Positions 1 to 7,771 of a DNA stretch of 21,939 nucleotides are shown piece by piece. Made by a program: the position numbers and the translations under genes. Source of the stretch: Candidatus Omnitrophota bacterium (GTDB taxonomy: Bacteria > Omnitrophota > Gorgyraeia > Velamenicoccales > Velamenicoccaceae); assembly GCA_028717105.1 (NCBI GenBank), contig JAQUOM010000016.1, positions 1 to 21,939 on the forward strand, written 5' to 3'. The notes under the pieces are model-generated. The model was given only the letters and a program-made list of their open reading frames with translations. It was not told where the DNA came from and did no database searches. Positions within the stretch are counted from its first letter, which is position 1. Every line of letters starts with the position of its first letter.

Positions 1-37
1 ACCCATTTCAACAAATGTATGAGGAGGTGTTAAAAGA

Positions 38-1210
38 GTGCAACACATTGACGAATCAGGAGGTTATGGAAAAAATACAGTCAAGAAGGGGAGTGTGTAT
101 ATTAGAACCATCGGTTGCCAGATGAATACCAGAGATTCCGAGGTCGTCAAGGGGCTGTTGTCGGTGGAAGGCTACGAGATGACGGATGATCCGAAGAAGG
201 CGGATGTGGTCTTGTTTAATACGTGTTCGGTGCGGGACCATGCGGAACAGCGAGTCTGGTCGGGCATCGGACTTTTGTCACGCAAGAAAAATCGGCCCCT
301 GATCGGGATTCTTGGGTGCATGGCGCAGAATTTCAAGCAGGAGATATTTCAGCGGGCGCGGGCCGTGGATCTCGTCTGCGGCCCGGCAGAGATCGACAAT
401 ATCGCGCTTTACCTGGAAGAAGCCTTAAAGAAACAGGACAAGGTGCTGGCTGTCGATGAACGGCGGCGCCGGGAAGAGATTTATCACACCGGGTTCTATG
501 ACAAAAGAAACCATGCGTATATCGTCGTCTCCGAGGGATGCGATAATTACTGTTCTTACTGTGTCGTGCCTTATGTACGGGGCCGTCTGCGCCACAGGCC
601 CGCAGAAGAGATCGTCAGGGAGGCCCAGGCGGCAGTTGATGCAGGCATAACCAGTATTACCTTGTTAGGGCAGAACGTCAGCGCCTATCTGACAGAGGAC
701 AGAGTTTGCGGATTTCCGGCGTTGTTGGAAAAAGTCGCCAAGGTCAAAGGGCTCAAAAGCCTGTCTTTTATCACATCGCACCCCAAGGATACAAAAAAGG
801 AATTGTTCGAGGCCATGCGGGATATCCCGGTTGTCAGGAAGTATCTTCATATGCCGGCGCAGTCGGGGTCGGACAGGGTCCTGGCCATGATGAACCGCGG
901 CTATACGGCCAAAATTTATCGCGAACTTGTAGACCTCTACCGCTCCATTGTATATAATGGGGAATTGAGTTCGGATTTCATCGTGGGGTTTCCGACTGAA
1001 AGCGAGGAGGACTTCCGCGCAACGCACGAGCTGGTCAAGGGCGTGCGTTTTGATTCGGCTTTTATTTTTAAGTATTCCGCGCGGCCGCACACGAAGGCCG
1101 CGGAGCTCCCTGACGACGTCCCCCAGGGGACAAAGAAACGCAGGCACGCCGAACTGTTGGAGCTCCAAAAAAGCATCTCTCAATCCTTAAAACATGCGAA
1201 AACGGCGTAA
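38..1210 (+). CDS. miaB: tRNA-2-methylthio-N6-dimethylallyladenosine synthase MiaB, lacking the TRAM domain
   Basis: This is a radical-SAM methylthiotransferase that converts i6A37 to ms2i6A37 in tRNAs reading UNN codons. The N-terminal UPF0004 domain (about 20-130) carries the auxiliary-cluster cysteines C27 (in TIGCQMN), C63 (in NTCSVR) and C94 (in LGCMAQ). The radical SAM CxxxCxxC motif is C168/C172/C175 (SEGCDNYCSYC). The MiaB-type segment SSDFIVGFPTESEEDF is at 311-326, and a YSARPHTKAA segment lies near 346-355. The protein stops at residue 390, right after the helix that normally leads into the C-terminal TRAM RNA-binding domain. Family members are usually about 440-475 residues, so TRAM is absent. 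The GTG start at 38 follows GAGGAGGT at 21-28. The end overlaps the next gene by 17 bases. MiaB is favoured over RimO and MtaB by the GCQMN and FIVGFPTE context. Confidence 0.93.
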   Translation: MQHIDESGGYGKNTVKKGSVYIRTIGCQMNTRDSEVVKGLLSVEGYEMTDDPKKADVVLFNTCSVRDHAEQRVWSGIGLLSRKKNRPLIGILGCMAQNFKQEIFQRARAVDLVCGPAEIDNIALYLEEALKKQDKVLAVDERRRREEIYHTGFYDKRNHAYIVVSEGCDNYCSYCVVPYVRGRLRHRPAEEIVREAQAAVDAGITSITLLGQNVSAYLTEDRVCGFPALLEKVAKVKGLKSLSFITSHPKDTKKELFEAMRDIPVVRKYLHMPAQSGSDRVLAMMNRGYTAKIYRELVDLYRSIVYNGELSSDFIVGFPTESEEDFRATHELVKGVRFDSAFIFKYSARPHTKAAELPDDVPQGTKKRRHAELLELQKSISQSLKHAKTA

Positions 1211-1985
1211 TATTCTTTCAGTTTTGGCTTTTGGGGCGCTGTTGTTGGTTGCCGCGCCGGCTTGCGCCTCGGCGCCGGCCGCGGACGCGCTGGACAAGGC
1301 GCAGATATTGTTTTTACAGAAGCAGTATGTCCAGGCGATCGACGAGTGCGTCCGCGTGATCAAGGAACATCCGGACAACCCGGAGATCGTCTCGGAGGCC
1401 AACTATTTGACGGGTGCCAGCTACGTCAACCTTTTCGATTTTCTGACCGCCAAGAAGAATTTCCGGGCCATCGTCGAGCAGTATAAGGGGGCGCCTTTTT
1501 ATGAGGATGCCTACATGGGGCTGGGAGACATTGAATTCCTGCAGGAGAATTATTCCGAAGCCCTGAAGGTCTATGAAGAATTTTTAAGGACAGGCCCTTC
1601 GAAAAAACGGCGCGCAACGTTATATTTCCGCCTCGCCGAGATTTATCTCAAGAACGGCGACCAGGAAGCCTATAAGAAATATTTTGATCTGCTCCAGAAA
1701 GAGTATCCCCTGTCGTTCGAGGCCAGGGATGCGCGCCGGCTCAAGGAGCACGAAGCTTATTTCACGGTGCAGGTGGGGGCGTTCACGAATTTTGACAATG
1801 CCCGGCAGTTCATCGACCGGCTGAAAGCCAAGGGTTATAACGCGTATTCCGTCCTCTGCATGCTTTCCGGCAAGAAACTTTGCCGTATCCGTATCGGCCG
1901 TTATCGTACGGAAGAAGAAGCGCAGCAGGCCGCCAGGCAGCTCGAAAAGGACGGTTTTTTTGCTAAAGTCTTTCCTATGGAATAA
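1194..1985 (+). CDS. secreted TPR protein with C-terminal SPOR domain
   Basis: This is a 263-residue protein with three visible parts. A signal peptide (MRKRRN, then a hydrophobic stretch at about 7-21) ends with a likely cleavage after ACASA near residue 27. Two or three TPR-like helical repeats follow at about 30-180 (AQILFLQKQY, AYMGLGDIEFLQENY, LYFRLAEIYLKNGD). A SPOR domain occupies about 188-262, opening with FTVQVGAF and containing CRIRIGRYRTEEEA. SPOR domains bind denuded glycan strands of septal peptidoglycan, so a periplasmic envelope or division role is inferred. The organisation resembles YbgF/CpoB-type proteins fused to SPOR, but no specific ortholog is claimed. The ATG at 1194 lies inside the end of miaB (17-base overlap) with no strong Shine-Dalgarno sequence, which suggests translational coupling. 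Confidence 0.85.
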   Translation: MRKRRNILSVLAFGALLLVAAPACASAPAADALDKAQILFLQKQYVQAIDECVRVIKEHPDNPEIVSEANYLTGASYVNLFDFLTAKKNFRAIVEQYKGAPFYEDAYMGLGDIEFLQENYSEALKVYEEFLRTGPSKKRRATLYFRLAEIYLKNGDQEAYKKYFDLLQKEYPLSFEARDARRLKEHEAYFTVQVGAFTNFDNARQFIDRLKAKGYNAYSVLCMLSGKKLCRIRIGRYRTEEEAQQAARQLEKDGFFAKVFPME

Positions 1986-2059
1986 CAAGGCATGTTTTTA
2001 GAGAAGGCATGCCGGAGAGGGGGATTGCCGCATTAAAAGCGACAATCCTTTTTTTGTTG

Positions 2060-2983
2060 ATGAAGGAAAAACCGCTTGTCCTTTTTATCGTCGGGCCTAC
2101 GGGTTGCGGCAAGACGCAGGTGAGCCTGGGTCTTTCAAAGTTCTTTCCCTGCGAATATATTTCTGCCGATTCCATGCAGGTTTATAAAGGGATGGATATT
2201 ATAACGGACAAGCTTCCTTTGGATCTGCGCAAAAAATATCCCTATCATCTCCTGGATATCGTGACGCCTTCGGTTGAATACAATGTCGCCCGGTTCTGCC
2301 GGGCCGCGGCGCTCAAGATCGGGGCCGTGGCGAGAAAGAAGAAGGTGCCGGTCGTGGCCGGCGGAACGGGCCTTTATATCCGTTCTTTGGTCCATGGGAT
2401 ATTTGAGAAGGGCTCGTCGCCAAAGGCCCGCGCCTTGCTGGAGAAAATGGCCGAAGAAAAAGGCGGCGCTTTTTTGCATGAACGCCTCAAAGATGTCGAT
2501 CCGTCCGCCGCCGGGCGTATCCACGCCCACGATACCAAGAGGCTTGTCCGCGCCCTTGAGGTGTACGAGATGACGCGCCGGCCCATCAGCGAACTGCAGA
2601 AAAACAAACAGGGATTGATCGCGGCGTATGATGTGCGCATCTTCGGCTTGAACCGCGGCCGGGAGGACCTTTATCGCCGTATCGACCAGCGTGTTGATTT
2701 TATGGTCAACAGCGGCCTTCTGGACGAGGTGCGCCGGCTTTTGAAAACACGGCTCGGCAAGACGGCGGCCCAATGCATCGGTCTTAAAGAAATAGAAGGT
2801 TTTTTAAAAGGGCGCTGCGGTTTAGAAGAGGCGGTCGGCCTGATGAAGAGGAATTCCCGTCATTTTGCCAAGAGACAGATGACGTGGTTCCGCCGCGAAC
2901 CGGGGATCGAATGGATCGATGCCGCTCCGCAAGAGGATCCGGCAACCATCGCAAGAAAAATCGCAGGATCCGTCGGTTTTTAA
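2060..2983 (+). CDS. miaA: tRNA dimethylallyltransferase MiaA
   Basis: MiaA transfers a dimethylallyl group to N6 of A37, making the substrate for MiaB, whose gene lies two genes upstream. Seen here are the P-loop GPTGCGKT close to the N-terminus, SADSMQVYKGMD, AGGTGLYIRSL, HDTKRLVRALEVYE, the CIGLKEIEG segment (IGYKE in most homologs) and the C-terminal RHFAKRQMTWFR signature. The length of 307 residues from this start is normal for the family. The frame is open from an earlier ATG at 2009, which would add 17 mostly hydrophobic residues. I prefer 2060 because the family begins only a few residues before the P-loop and because GAGAAGG at 2001-2007 sits too close to ATG 2009 to serve it. Neither start has a well-placed ribosome site, so the start is uncertain. 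Confidence 0.93.
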   Translation: MKEKPLVLFIVGPTGCGKTQVSLGLSKFFPCEYISADSMQVYKGMDIITDKLPLDLRKKYPYHLLDIVTPSVEYNVARFCRAAALKIGAVARKKKVPVVAGGTGLYIRSLVHGIFEKGSSPKARALLEKMAEEKGGAFLHERLKDVDPSAAGRIHAHDTKRLVRALEVYEMTRRPISELQKNKQGLIAAYDVRIFGLNRGREDLYRRIDQRVDFMVNSGLLDEVRRLLKTRLGKTAAQCIGLKEIEGFLKGRCGLEEAVGLMKRNSRHFAKRQMTWFRREPGIEWIDAAPQEDPATIARKIAGSVGF

Positions 2984-3031
2984 AACCGGTGGGCTCGCCG
3001 TCTAAGATAGATTTTGGTGGAGGCAAAATCA

Positions 3032-4276
3032 ATGGAACGAGCGTTTCTTTTGACCGTTAAATTGGATTTTCAGAAGACGCATCGCGATGTCGAGGAGGCC
3101 CAGCGCGAGCTCAAGGAATTGGCCCTGACGGCCGGCGCCGATGTTGTCAGGGAAGAGTTCTGTCATCGGCCGCAGGCGACCTCGAACCTCTATGTCGGCG
3201 AGGGCAAGGCGCGGGATATGGCGGCGGCGGCCTTAGACGAAAAGATCGATGTCGTGATTTTTAATAACGATCTGAGCGGCACCCAGCATAAAAACCTGGA
3301 GCAGGTTTTAGGAATAAAAGTTGTGGATCGCACCCAGCTGATCCTGGATATTTTTGCCCGGAGAGCGCGCAGCCCCGAAGGCAAGGCCCAGGTCGAGTTG
3401 GCGCAGTTGGAATATCGTTTGCCGCGGCTGAGCGGCAAGGGGACGGAATTATCCCGGCTGGGCGGCGGCATCGGTACCCGCGGTCCGGGTGAACAAAAAC
3501 TTGAAGAGGACCGCCGCCGTATTCGTGAACGTATCGTCCGGCTGAAGGCCGAGCTCAAAGCCATCGGAGAACGGCGGCGGGCGTTGCGTTCCAGGCGCGA
3601 TGAGATCTCGCTGCCGACCATTGTGTTCGTGGGTTATACGAGCGCCGGAAAATCCACGCTTTTTAACGCGTTGACCAAAAGCGCCCAGACGGTGAGCGCG
3701 GGGTTGTTCACGACCTTGGACCCCCTGACGCGCGCCATTCAGCTTTCCAATAATCAAAAGGTTGTTTTATCCGACACCGTCGGATTTATACGCGACCTGC
3801 CGCACCATCTTGTCGAGGCTTTTAAAGCGACCCTGGAAGAGGTCGTGCAGGCGGACCTTCTGGTGCATGTCCTTGATGTCAGCTCTCCCTATGTCGGGGA
3901 GCACTATGAGTCTGTCTGCGATGTTTTGGAAGAATTGGGCGCCCATGACAAGAAGGTTGTCCTGGCGTTGAACAAGATCGATCTTATGGATGATAAAGAA
4001 AGGGTGAAGCGCTTTGAGAAACGTTATCCCGGCGCCGTGGCCATCTCGGCGCTTCAAAAGCGCAACTTGGATGAGCTTGTCCGGCACATGGAGAGGCATT
4101 TGGCCGGTTATTCGCTTGAGATCAAGCTGCGGTTGCCGCTCGCGCGCATGGACTTGATCGATCTGATCTATTCCCAGGGCCATGTCAAAGACGTCGTTTA
4201 CGGCGAAGACGGTGTCCTCGTCACGGCGCTGCTGCCTGCCATCGTAGCCGAGAAATTGAAAGAATACGGGGTATAG
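3032..4276 (+). CDS. hflX: GTPase HflX
   Basis: HflX is a translation-associated GTPase that binds the 50S subunit and splits stalled or stressed 70S ribosomes. Numbered from ATG 3032, the protein is 414 residues. The N-terminal HflX domain (about 5-190) ends with the family motif GGGIGTRGPGEQKLE (144-158) and a basic coiled coil (about 160-190). The G domain has G1 GYTSAGKST (201-209), G3 DTVGF (248-252) followed by the HflX-typical IRDLPHHLVEAF, and G4 NKID (314-317). An upstream in-frame TTG at 3014 is possible, but GGAGG at 3019-3023 lies eight bases before ATG 3032 and fixes that start. In Enterobacteria miaA, hfq and hflX are adjacent. Here miaA is followed directly by hflX with no hfq between them. 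Confidence 0.94.
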   Translation: MERAFLLTVKLDFQKTHRDVEEAQRELKELALTAGADVVREEFCHRPQATSNLYVGEGKARDMAAAALDEKIDVVIFNNDLSGTQHKNLEQVLGIKVVDRTQLILDIFARRARSPEGKAQVELAQLEYRLPRLSGKGTELSRLGGGIGTRGPGEQKLEEDRRRIRERIVRLKAELKAIGERRRALRSRRDEISLPTIVFVGYTSAGKSTLFNALTKSAQTVSAGLFTTLDPLTRAIQLSNNQKVVLSDTVGFIRDLPHHLVEAFKATLEEVVQADLLVHVLDVSSPYVGEHYESVCDVLEELGAHDKKVVLALNKIDLMDDKERVKRFEKRYPGAVAISALQKRNLDELVRHMERHLAGYSLEIKLRLPLARMDLIDLIYSQGHVKDVVYGEDGVLVTALLPAIVAEKLKEYGV

Positions 4277-4320
4277 GTAAAAATATTGAATAAGCACCGC
4301 TCTTTATGGACAAGAGCCGC

Positions 4321-4345
4321 CAGGCAGGCGGGTGCCGCCTGTCTG
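4321..4345 (+). other. GC-rich stem-loop in the hflX-merR intergenic region
   Basis: An 11-bp stem (4321-4331 with 4335-4345, one G-U pair) closes a three-base GTG loop. It is followed by GCTTAAGC, itself a palindrome. No T-run follows, so it is not a classical terminator. It could be a 3' end stabiliser of the hflX transcript or a copy of a dispersed extragenic repeat. Confidence 0.5.
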
Positions 4346-4368
4346 CTTAAGCGAAGCTAATCGCCTTA

Positions 4369-4399
4369 AATCCGGGAGAAGAAGTCCGGGTTGTTTTTT
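4369..4399 (+). terminator. candidate intrinsic terminator after hflX
   Basis: A 7-bp stem pairs 4369-4375 (AATCCGG) with 4386-4392 (CCGGGTT), including one G-U pair and a 10-base loop. It is followed after one base by six T residues at 4394-4399. It lies about 95 bases after the hflX stop and just upstream of a promoter, which is a sensible place for an operon boundary. The stem is short, so confidence is moderate. Confidence 0.45.
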
Positions 4400-4438
4400 G
4401 AGGATGGCCTGCCGGCCGGCTGCAGGAGCGGCATCAGT

Positions 4439-4462
4439 TAATTTACTTGACAAAATAAATTA
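4439..4462. promoter_or_regulatory. candidate operator: inverted repeat over the clpB-operon -35 box
   Basis: A perfect inverted repeat TAATTTA-N10-TAAATTA (arms 4439-4445 and 4456-4462) encloses the -35 hexamer. A related TAAATT recurs as the -10 box. MerR-family repressors bind dyad sites at promoters, so autoregulation by the adjacent HspR-like protein is inferred. The sequence does not match the actinobacterial HAIR consensus, and an AT-rich dyad of this size can occur by chance. Confidence 0.35.
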
Positions 4463-4475
4463 GATGTGTTAAATT
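4447..4475 (+). promoter_or_regulatory. sigma70-type promoter of the merR-clpB operon
   Basis: A perfect -35 TTGACA (4447-4452) and a -10 TAAATT (4470-4475) are separated by 17 bases. The start codon of the MerR-family gene follows about 28 bases after the -10. No CIRCE-type sequence is visible here, so this heat-shock operon is probably not under HrcA. Confidence 0.7.
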
Positions 4476-4503
4476 TTTATCGTAGATCAAATAAGAGAAC
4501 GCC

Positions 4504-4758
4504 ATGAAGCCAAAGATAAAGATTACGGAGTCCGACGCTGTTTATGCCATCGGCATCGTCAGCCAGCTTTTGCATATGCCGGAATGGACATTGCGCGCGC
4601 TCGAGAAAGAAGGCCTGGTAGCCCCCAAGCGCAAGTTCAAAAAGATCCGTTTTTATTCCATGAGAGATATCAAAAGGCTTGAATATATCCATTATTTGAT
4701 GGATGAAAAGGGCGTTAACATCAGCGGAATCAAAGTGATCCTGGAGATGGAAGAGTGA
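4504..4758 (+). CDS. HspR-like MerR-family transcriptional regulator
   Basis: This is an 84-residue protein made of little more than a MerR winged helix-turn-helix. AVYAIGIVSQLLHMPEWTLR (12-31) is the HTH, EGLVAPKRKFKKIRFYSMRD is the wing, and the C-terminus ends in GVNISGIKVILEMEE. The last motif closely resembles the GVNLxGIxxIxELE ending of HspR, the heat-shock repressor that controls dnaK and clpB operons in Actinobacteria and some Proteobacteria. It lacks the long coiled coil and effector domain of metal- or drug-sensing MerR proteins. It is the first gene after a strong promoter and lies 46 bases ahead of clpB, which supports a role as the clpB-operon repressor. Function is inferred from similarity and position. 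Confidence 0.8.
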   Translation: MKPKIKITESDAVYAIGIVSQLLHMPEWTLRALEKEGLVAPKRKFKKIRFYSMRDIKRLEYIHYLMDEKGVNISGIKVILEMEE

Positions 4759-4804
4759 GGTTTTTTGCTCTTCAAAAGTTAATCTCCCCAAAGAGGAAAA
4801 ATCA

Positions 4805-7384
4805 ATGAAACCAGAACAATTGACCGTCAAGGCCCAGGAAGTTATCGAGCAGGCCATTGCCGATGCCAAGGAACGCGGCCATCAGCAGGTGGATTGTTTG
4901 CATTTGGTGGTTAGCCTGCTGCGCCAGAGGGAAGGTGTCGTGCCCCTTGTCGTTGAAAAAATGGGGGTCGGCGTCTATCCATTGATCAAAAAGATCGATG
5001 ACACCCTGAACACGTATTACCAGGTGCGCGGCACCCGGGGAGAGGTTTATTTTTCGCGGGAAGCCAACAGCGCTTTTGAGAAGGCCAAAACCTATATGGA
5101 TATGCTCAAGGACAGCTATATCTCTGTCGAGCATCTCTTCCTGGCGTGTCTTGATATGGACGCCAGGCTCAGCGATATCCTGAGGGGCGCGGGTGTTGAT
5201 AAAGACGGATTCCTGGAAGCTCTTAAAGAGGTCAGGGGCGCCCAGCATATCACGGACCAGAACCCGGAAGATAAATTTCAGCCGCTTGAAAAATACGGCC
5301 GCGATTTGACGGAGCTGGCCAACCGCGGCAAGCTTGATCCCGTGATCGGCCGTGATGAGGAGATCCGCCGCGTCGTCCAGGTCTTGAGCCGCCGTACAAA
5401 GAACAACCCCGTTTTGATCGGCGATCCCGGCGTGGGCAAAACCGCGATTGTCGAGGGCCTCGCCCAGCGCGTCACCCAGGGGGATGTGCCGGAGGGGTTG
5501 AAGAACAAGCGGATCATCGTCCTGGATATCGCCTCTATGGTGGCCGGATCGAAGTTCCGCGGAGAATTCGAGGACCGGCTAAAAGCCGTCTTAAAAGAAA
5601 TCCAGTCCAAACAAGGACAGGTCATTATCTTTATCGATGAGCTGCATACGATCGTGGGCGCCGGGGCGGCCGAAGGCGCGGTGGATGCTTCCAATATGCT
5701 CAAGCCTGCTCTGGCCAGGGGCGAGCTGCGCTGCATCGGCGCGACGACCCTTGATGAATACAGAAAATATATCGAGAAAGATAAGGCTTTGGAACGCCGG
5801 TTCCAGCCGGTGTTTATCGGCGAGCCGTCCGTGGAAGATACGATCGCCATTTTGCGCGGTCTCAAGGAGCGCTACGAAGTGCATCATGGCGTACGTATCA
5901 AAGATGCGGCGCTGATCGCCGCGGCGGAGTTGTCCCATCGTTATATCACCGAGAGGTTCCTGCCGGATAAGGCCATCGACTTGATCGATGAGGCGGCTTC
6001 GCGCCTGCGTATCGAGATCGACAGCCTGCCTCAAGAGCTCGATGAGGTTAAACGGCGCAAGATGCAGCTGGAGATCGAGCGACAGGCCATGAAAAAAGAG
6101 AAGGACAAATCCGCTTTGGAAAGGCTTGGAAAGATCGAAGATGAGCTTGGCAGTTTGAAAAGCCAGGAAGAGGAGTTGACCGCGCACTGGCAAAAAGAGA
6201 AGAACGCGATCAGCGGCATCCGCTCGATCAAAACGGAGATCGAAGAGGCAAGGGCCGATGAAAAGAAGGCGGAGCGTTCCGGCGACCTGGATCGCGTGGC
6301 GCAGATCCGTTACGGCCTCTTGTCCGATCTGCAGAAAAAACTGGATGTCGCCAACAAGGAGCTGGCGGGTTTTCAGAAAGAGAAGGCCATGCTCAAGGAA
6401 GAAGTGGATGAAGAAGACATCGCCAGGATCGTTTCGAAATGGACAGGCATTCCTCTGTCCAAGCTGATGGAGGGGGAAGGCCAGAAACTGCTTGAGATGG
6501 AGGAGCGCCTCAAAGAGAGGGTGGTAGGCCAGGAAGAGGCGCTGGGGCTGGTTTCCGACTGCATCCGGCGTTCGCGTACGGGATTAAGCGACCAGAACAG
6601 GCCGCTCGGTTCTTTTATCTTTATTGGGCCGACAGGCGTAGGCAAGACCGAGCTTGCCAAGTCCCTGGCATGGTTTTTATTTGACGATGAGAACGCCCTC
6701 GTGCGCATCGATATGTCGGAATATACGGAAAAACATACGGTGTCGCGCCTCATCGGTGCGCCGCCGGGATATGTGGGTTACGAAGAAGGCGGCCAATTGA
6801 CGGAGCGCGTGCGCCGGCGTCCTTACAGCGTCGTTCTTTTTGACGAGATCGAAAAGGCGCACCCGGAGGTTTTCAACGTCTTCCTGCAGATCTTGGATGA
6901 CGGCCGCTTGACCGACGGCCAGGGCCGGGTTGTCAATTTCAAGAACACGGTCATCATCATGACGTCCAATGTCGGTACCGAGCTCATCGGTGACGCGAAA
7001 GATCAGGACAAGGCGGAAAACAGGATCCACGAGGCCCTGAAAGATCGCTTTCGGCCGGAATTCCTGAACCGCATTGATGAGATCGTCATCTTTAAGGGGC
7101 TTGATCAGGCGGACATCCTGCATATCGTCGATATCCGGCTCAAGGAATTGCAGCAGAGGCTTGGCGAGAAGCGCATTTTGATTTCGGTGGATAAAGATGC
7201 TAAAATGTTCCTCGCCAAAGAGGGTTTTGACCCTGTGTATGGCGCCCGGCCCTTGAAGCGTCTGATCCAAAAGCTGGTGCAGGATCCGATCGCCCTGGGG
7301 CTCTTAAAGGGTGAATTCAGGGAATCTGATAAGATCAGCGTCACTTTGGGCAAAAAAGGACTGGAATTCAGAAAAGAACGATGA
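4805..7384 (+). CDS. clpB: ATP-dependent disaggregase ClpB
   Basis: ClpB is an AAA+ Hsp100 hexamer that pulls polypeptides out of aggregates together with DnaK/DnaJ/GrpE, which are encoded downstream. It has 859 residues, a normal length. The order is: the Clp N domain with two repeats (1-145); NBD1 with Walker A GDPGVGKT (206-213), Walker B ending in E279 and the arginine-finger region ALERRFQP; the charged coiled-coil M domain (about 405-525) that contacts DnaK; and NBD2 with Walker A GPTGVGKT (608-615), Walker B VVLFDEIEKAH and the FRPEFLNRIDE sensor region. The C-terminal domain ends in GARPLKRLIQ and LVQDPIA. The ATG at 4805 follows AGAGGA at 4792-4797. The M domain distinguishes it from ClpA, and from ClpC, whose middle domain is much shorter. 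Confidence 0.97.
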   Translation: MKPEQLTVKAQEVIEQAIADAKERGHQQVDCLHLVVSLLRQREGVVPLVVEKMGVGVYPLIKKIDDTLNTYYQVRGTRGEVYFSREANSAFEKAKTYMDMLKDSYISVEHLFLACLDMDARLSDILRGAGVDKDGFLEALKEVRGAQHITDQNPEDKFQPLEKYGRDLTELANRGKLDPVIGRDEEIRRVVQVLSRRTKNNPVLIGDPGVGKTAIVEGLAQRVTQGDVPEGLKNKRIIVLDIASMVAGSKFRGEFEDRLKAVLKEIQSKQGQVIIFIDELHTIVGAGAAEGAVDASNMLKPALARGELRCIGATTLDEYRKYIEKDKALERRFQPVFIGEPSVEDTIAILRGLKERYEVHHGVRIKDAALIAAAELSHRYITERFLPDKAIDLIDEAASRLRIEIDSLPQELDEVKRRKMQLEIERQAMKKEKDKSALERLGKIEDELGSLKSQEEELTAHWQKEKNAISGIRSIKTEIEEARADEKKAERSGDLDRVAQIRYGLLSDLQKKLDVANKELAGFQKEKAMLKEEVDEEDIARIVSKWTGIPLSKLMEGEGQKLLEMEERLKERVVGQEEALGLVSDCIRRSRTGLSDQNRPLGSFIFIGPTGVGKTELAKSLAWFLFDDENALVRIDMSEYTEKHTVSRLIGAPPGYVGYEEGGQLTERVRRRPYSVVLFDEIEKAHPEVFNVFLQILDDGRLTDGQGRVVNFKNTVIIMTSNVGTELIGDAKDQDKAENRIHEALKDRFRPEFLNRIDEIVIFKGLDQADILHIVDIRLKELQQRLGEKRILISVDKDAKMFLAKEGFDPVYGARPLKRLIQKLVQDPIALGLLKGEFRESDKISVTLGKKGLEFRKER

Positions 7385-7411
7385 CACAGTAGATTTAAAT
7401 CTGTGTCATCG
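7379..7411 (+). other. perfect 11-bp stem-loop at the clpB stop codon
   Basis: Arms CGATGACACAG (7379-7389) and CTGTGTCATCG (7401-7411) are perfectly complementary around an 11-base AT-rich loop, and the clpB TGA lies in the 5' arm. No T-tract follows, so it is probably an mRNA processing or stability hairpin that sets clpB and hpf expression apart, rather than an intrinsic terminator. Confidence 0.6.
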
Positions 7412-7439
7412 ATCGAGCGAAGCAAGAAAGGAAGACAAG

Positions 7440-7769
7440 ATGAACATAACGTTTACGGTGAGCCATGTGGATGAAGATCAGGCCTTGATCAAGGAATGTT
7501 TTGACCAAAAGGCTGCCAAGGTCGCAAAGCATTTAAAAAGGTTCAAGGACGACCTTACTTCTCTGCACGGGGTCCTGGATAAGAATCCTCACAAGAAAGA
7601 TGAATTTTTTGCTTCTTTAAGCCTGTTCTTGCCCTCCGTCGCCATCCATTGCCGCGAGCGCGGAAAAGATTATTGTGCGGCAATTAACGCGGCCTTTCTT
7701 GATCTGGCGCGTCAGATCGATAAGCATAAGGCAAAGCTCACCAGGGAAAAACGCCGTCAAGAACGCTAA
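7440..7769 (+). CDS. hpf: short HPF/RaiA-type ribosome hibernation factor (S30AE family)
   Basis: This 109-residue protein resembles the S30AE fold: an N-terminal MNITFTVSHVDEDQALIKE strand-helix, a central stretch, and the family's C-terminal helix with AAINAAFLDLARQIDKHKAKL (about 80-100) followed by a basic tail. The length fits short HPF/YfiA rather than the long dimerising form. Such proteins bind the 30S decoding region and inactivate ribosomes in stress or stationary phase, which fits its place after clpB. The frame is open upstream into clpB, but ATG 7440 has AAAGGAAG at 7427-7434 and aligns with the family N-terminus. The central region is less typical (LHGVLDKNPHKK), so the assignment rests mainly on both ends. 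Confidence 0.75.
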   Translation: MNITFTVSHVDEDQALIKECFDQKAAKVAKHLKRFKDDLTSLHGVLDKNPHKKDEFFASLSLFLPSVAIHCRERGKDYCAAINAAFLDLARQIDKHKAKLTREKRRQER

Positions 7770-7771
7770 CC

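Noticed and set aside
3..125. Open frame through the window start (reading QQMYEEVLKE and on to a stop at 123-125) as the tail of an upstream gene
   Set aside because: It would overlap miaB by almost 90 bases and much of it is a shadow of the miaB N-terminus. An open run of about 40 codons can occur by chance. It cannot be settled without upstream sequence.
2970..2995. Terminator at the end of miaA from the near-palindrome around CGGTTTTTAAAACCG
   Set aside because: The dyad has essentially no loop and no following T-run, and hflX has no promoter of its own nearby.
4750..4773. Terminator or attenuator between the MerR gene and clpB (GAAGAG and CTCTTC arms)
   Set aside because: The stem is only 6 bp and the T-run lies in the loop rather than after the stem. 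It would also cut clpB off from its only visible promoter.
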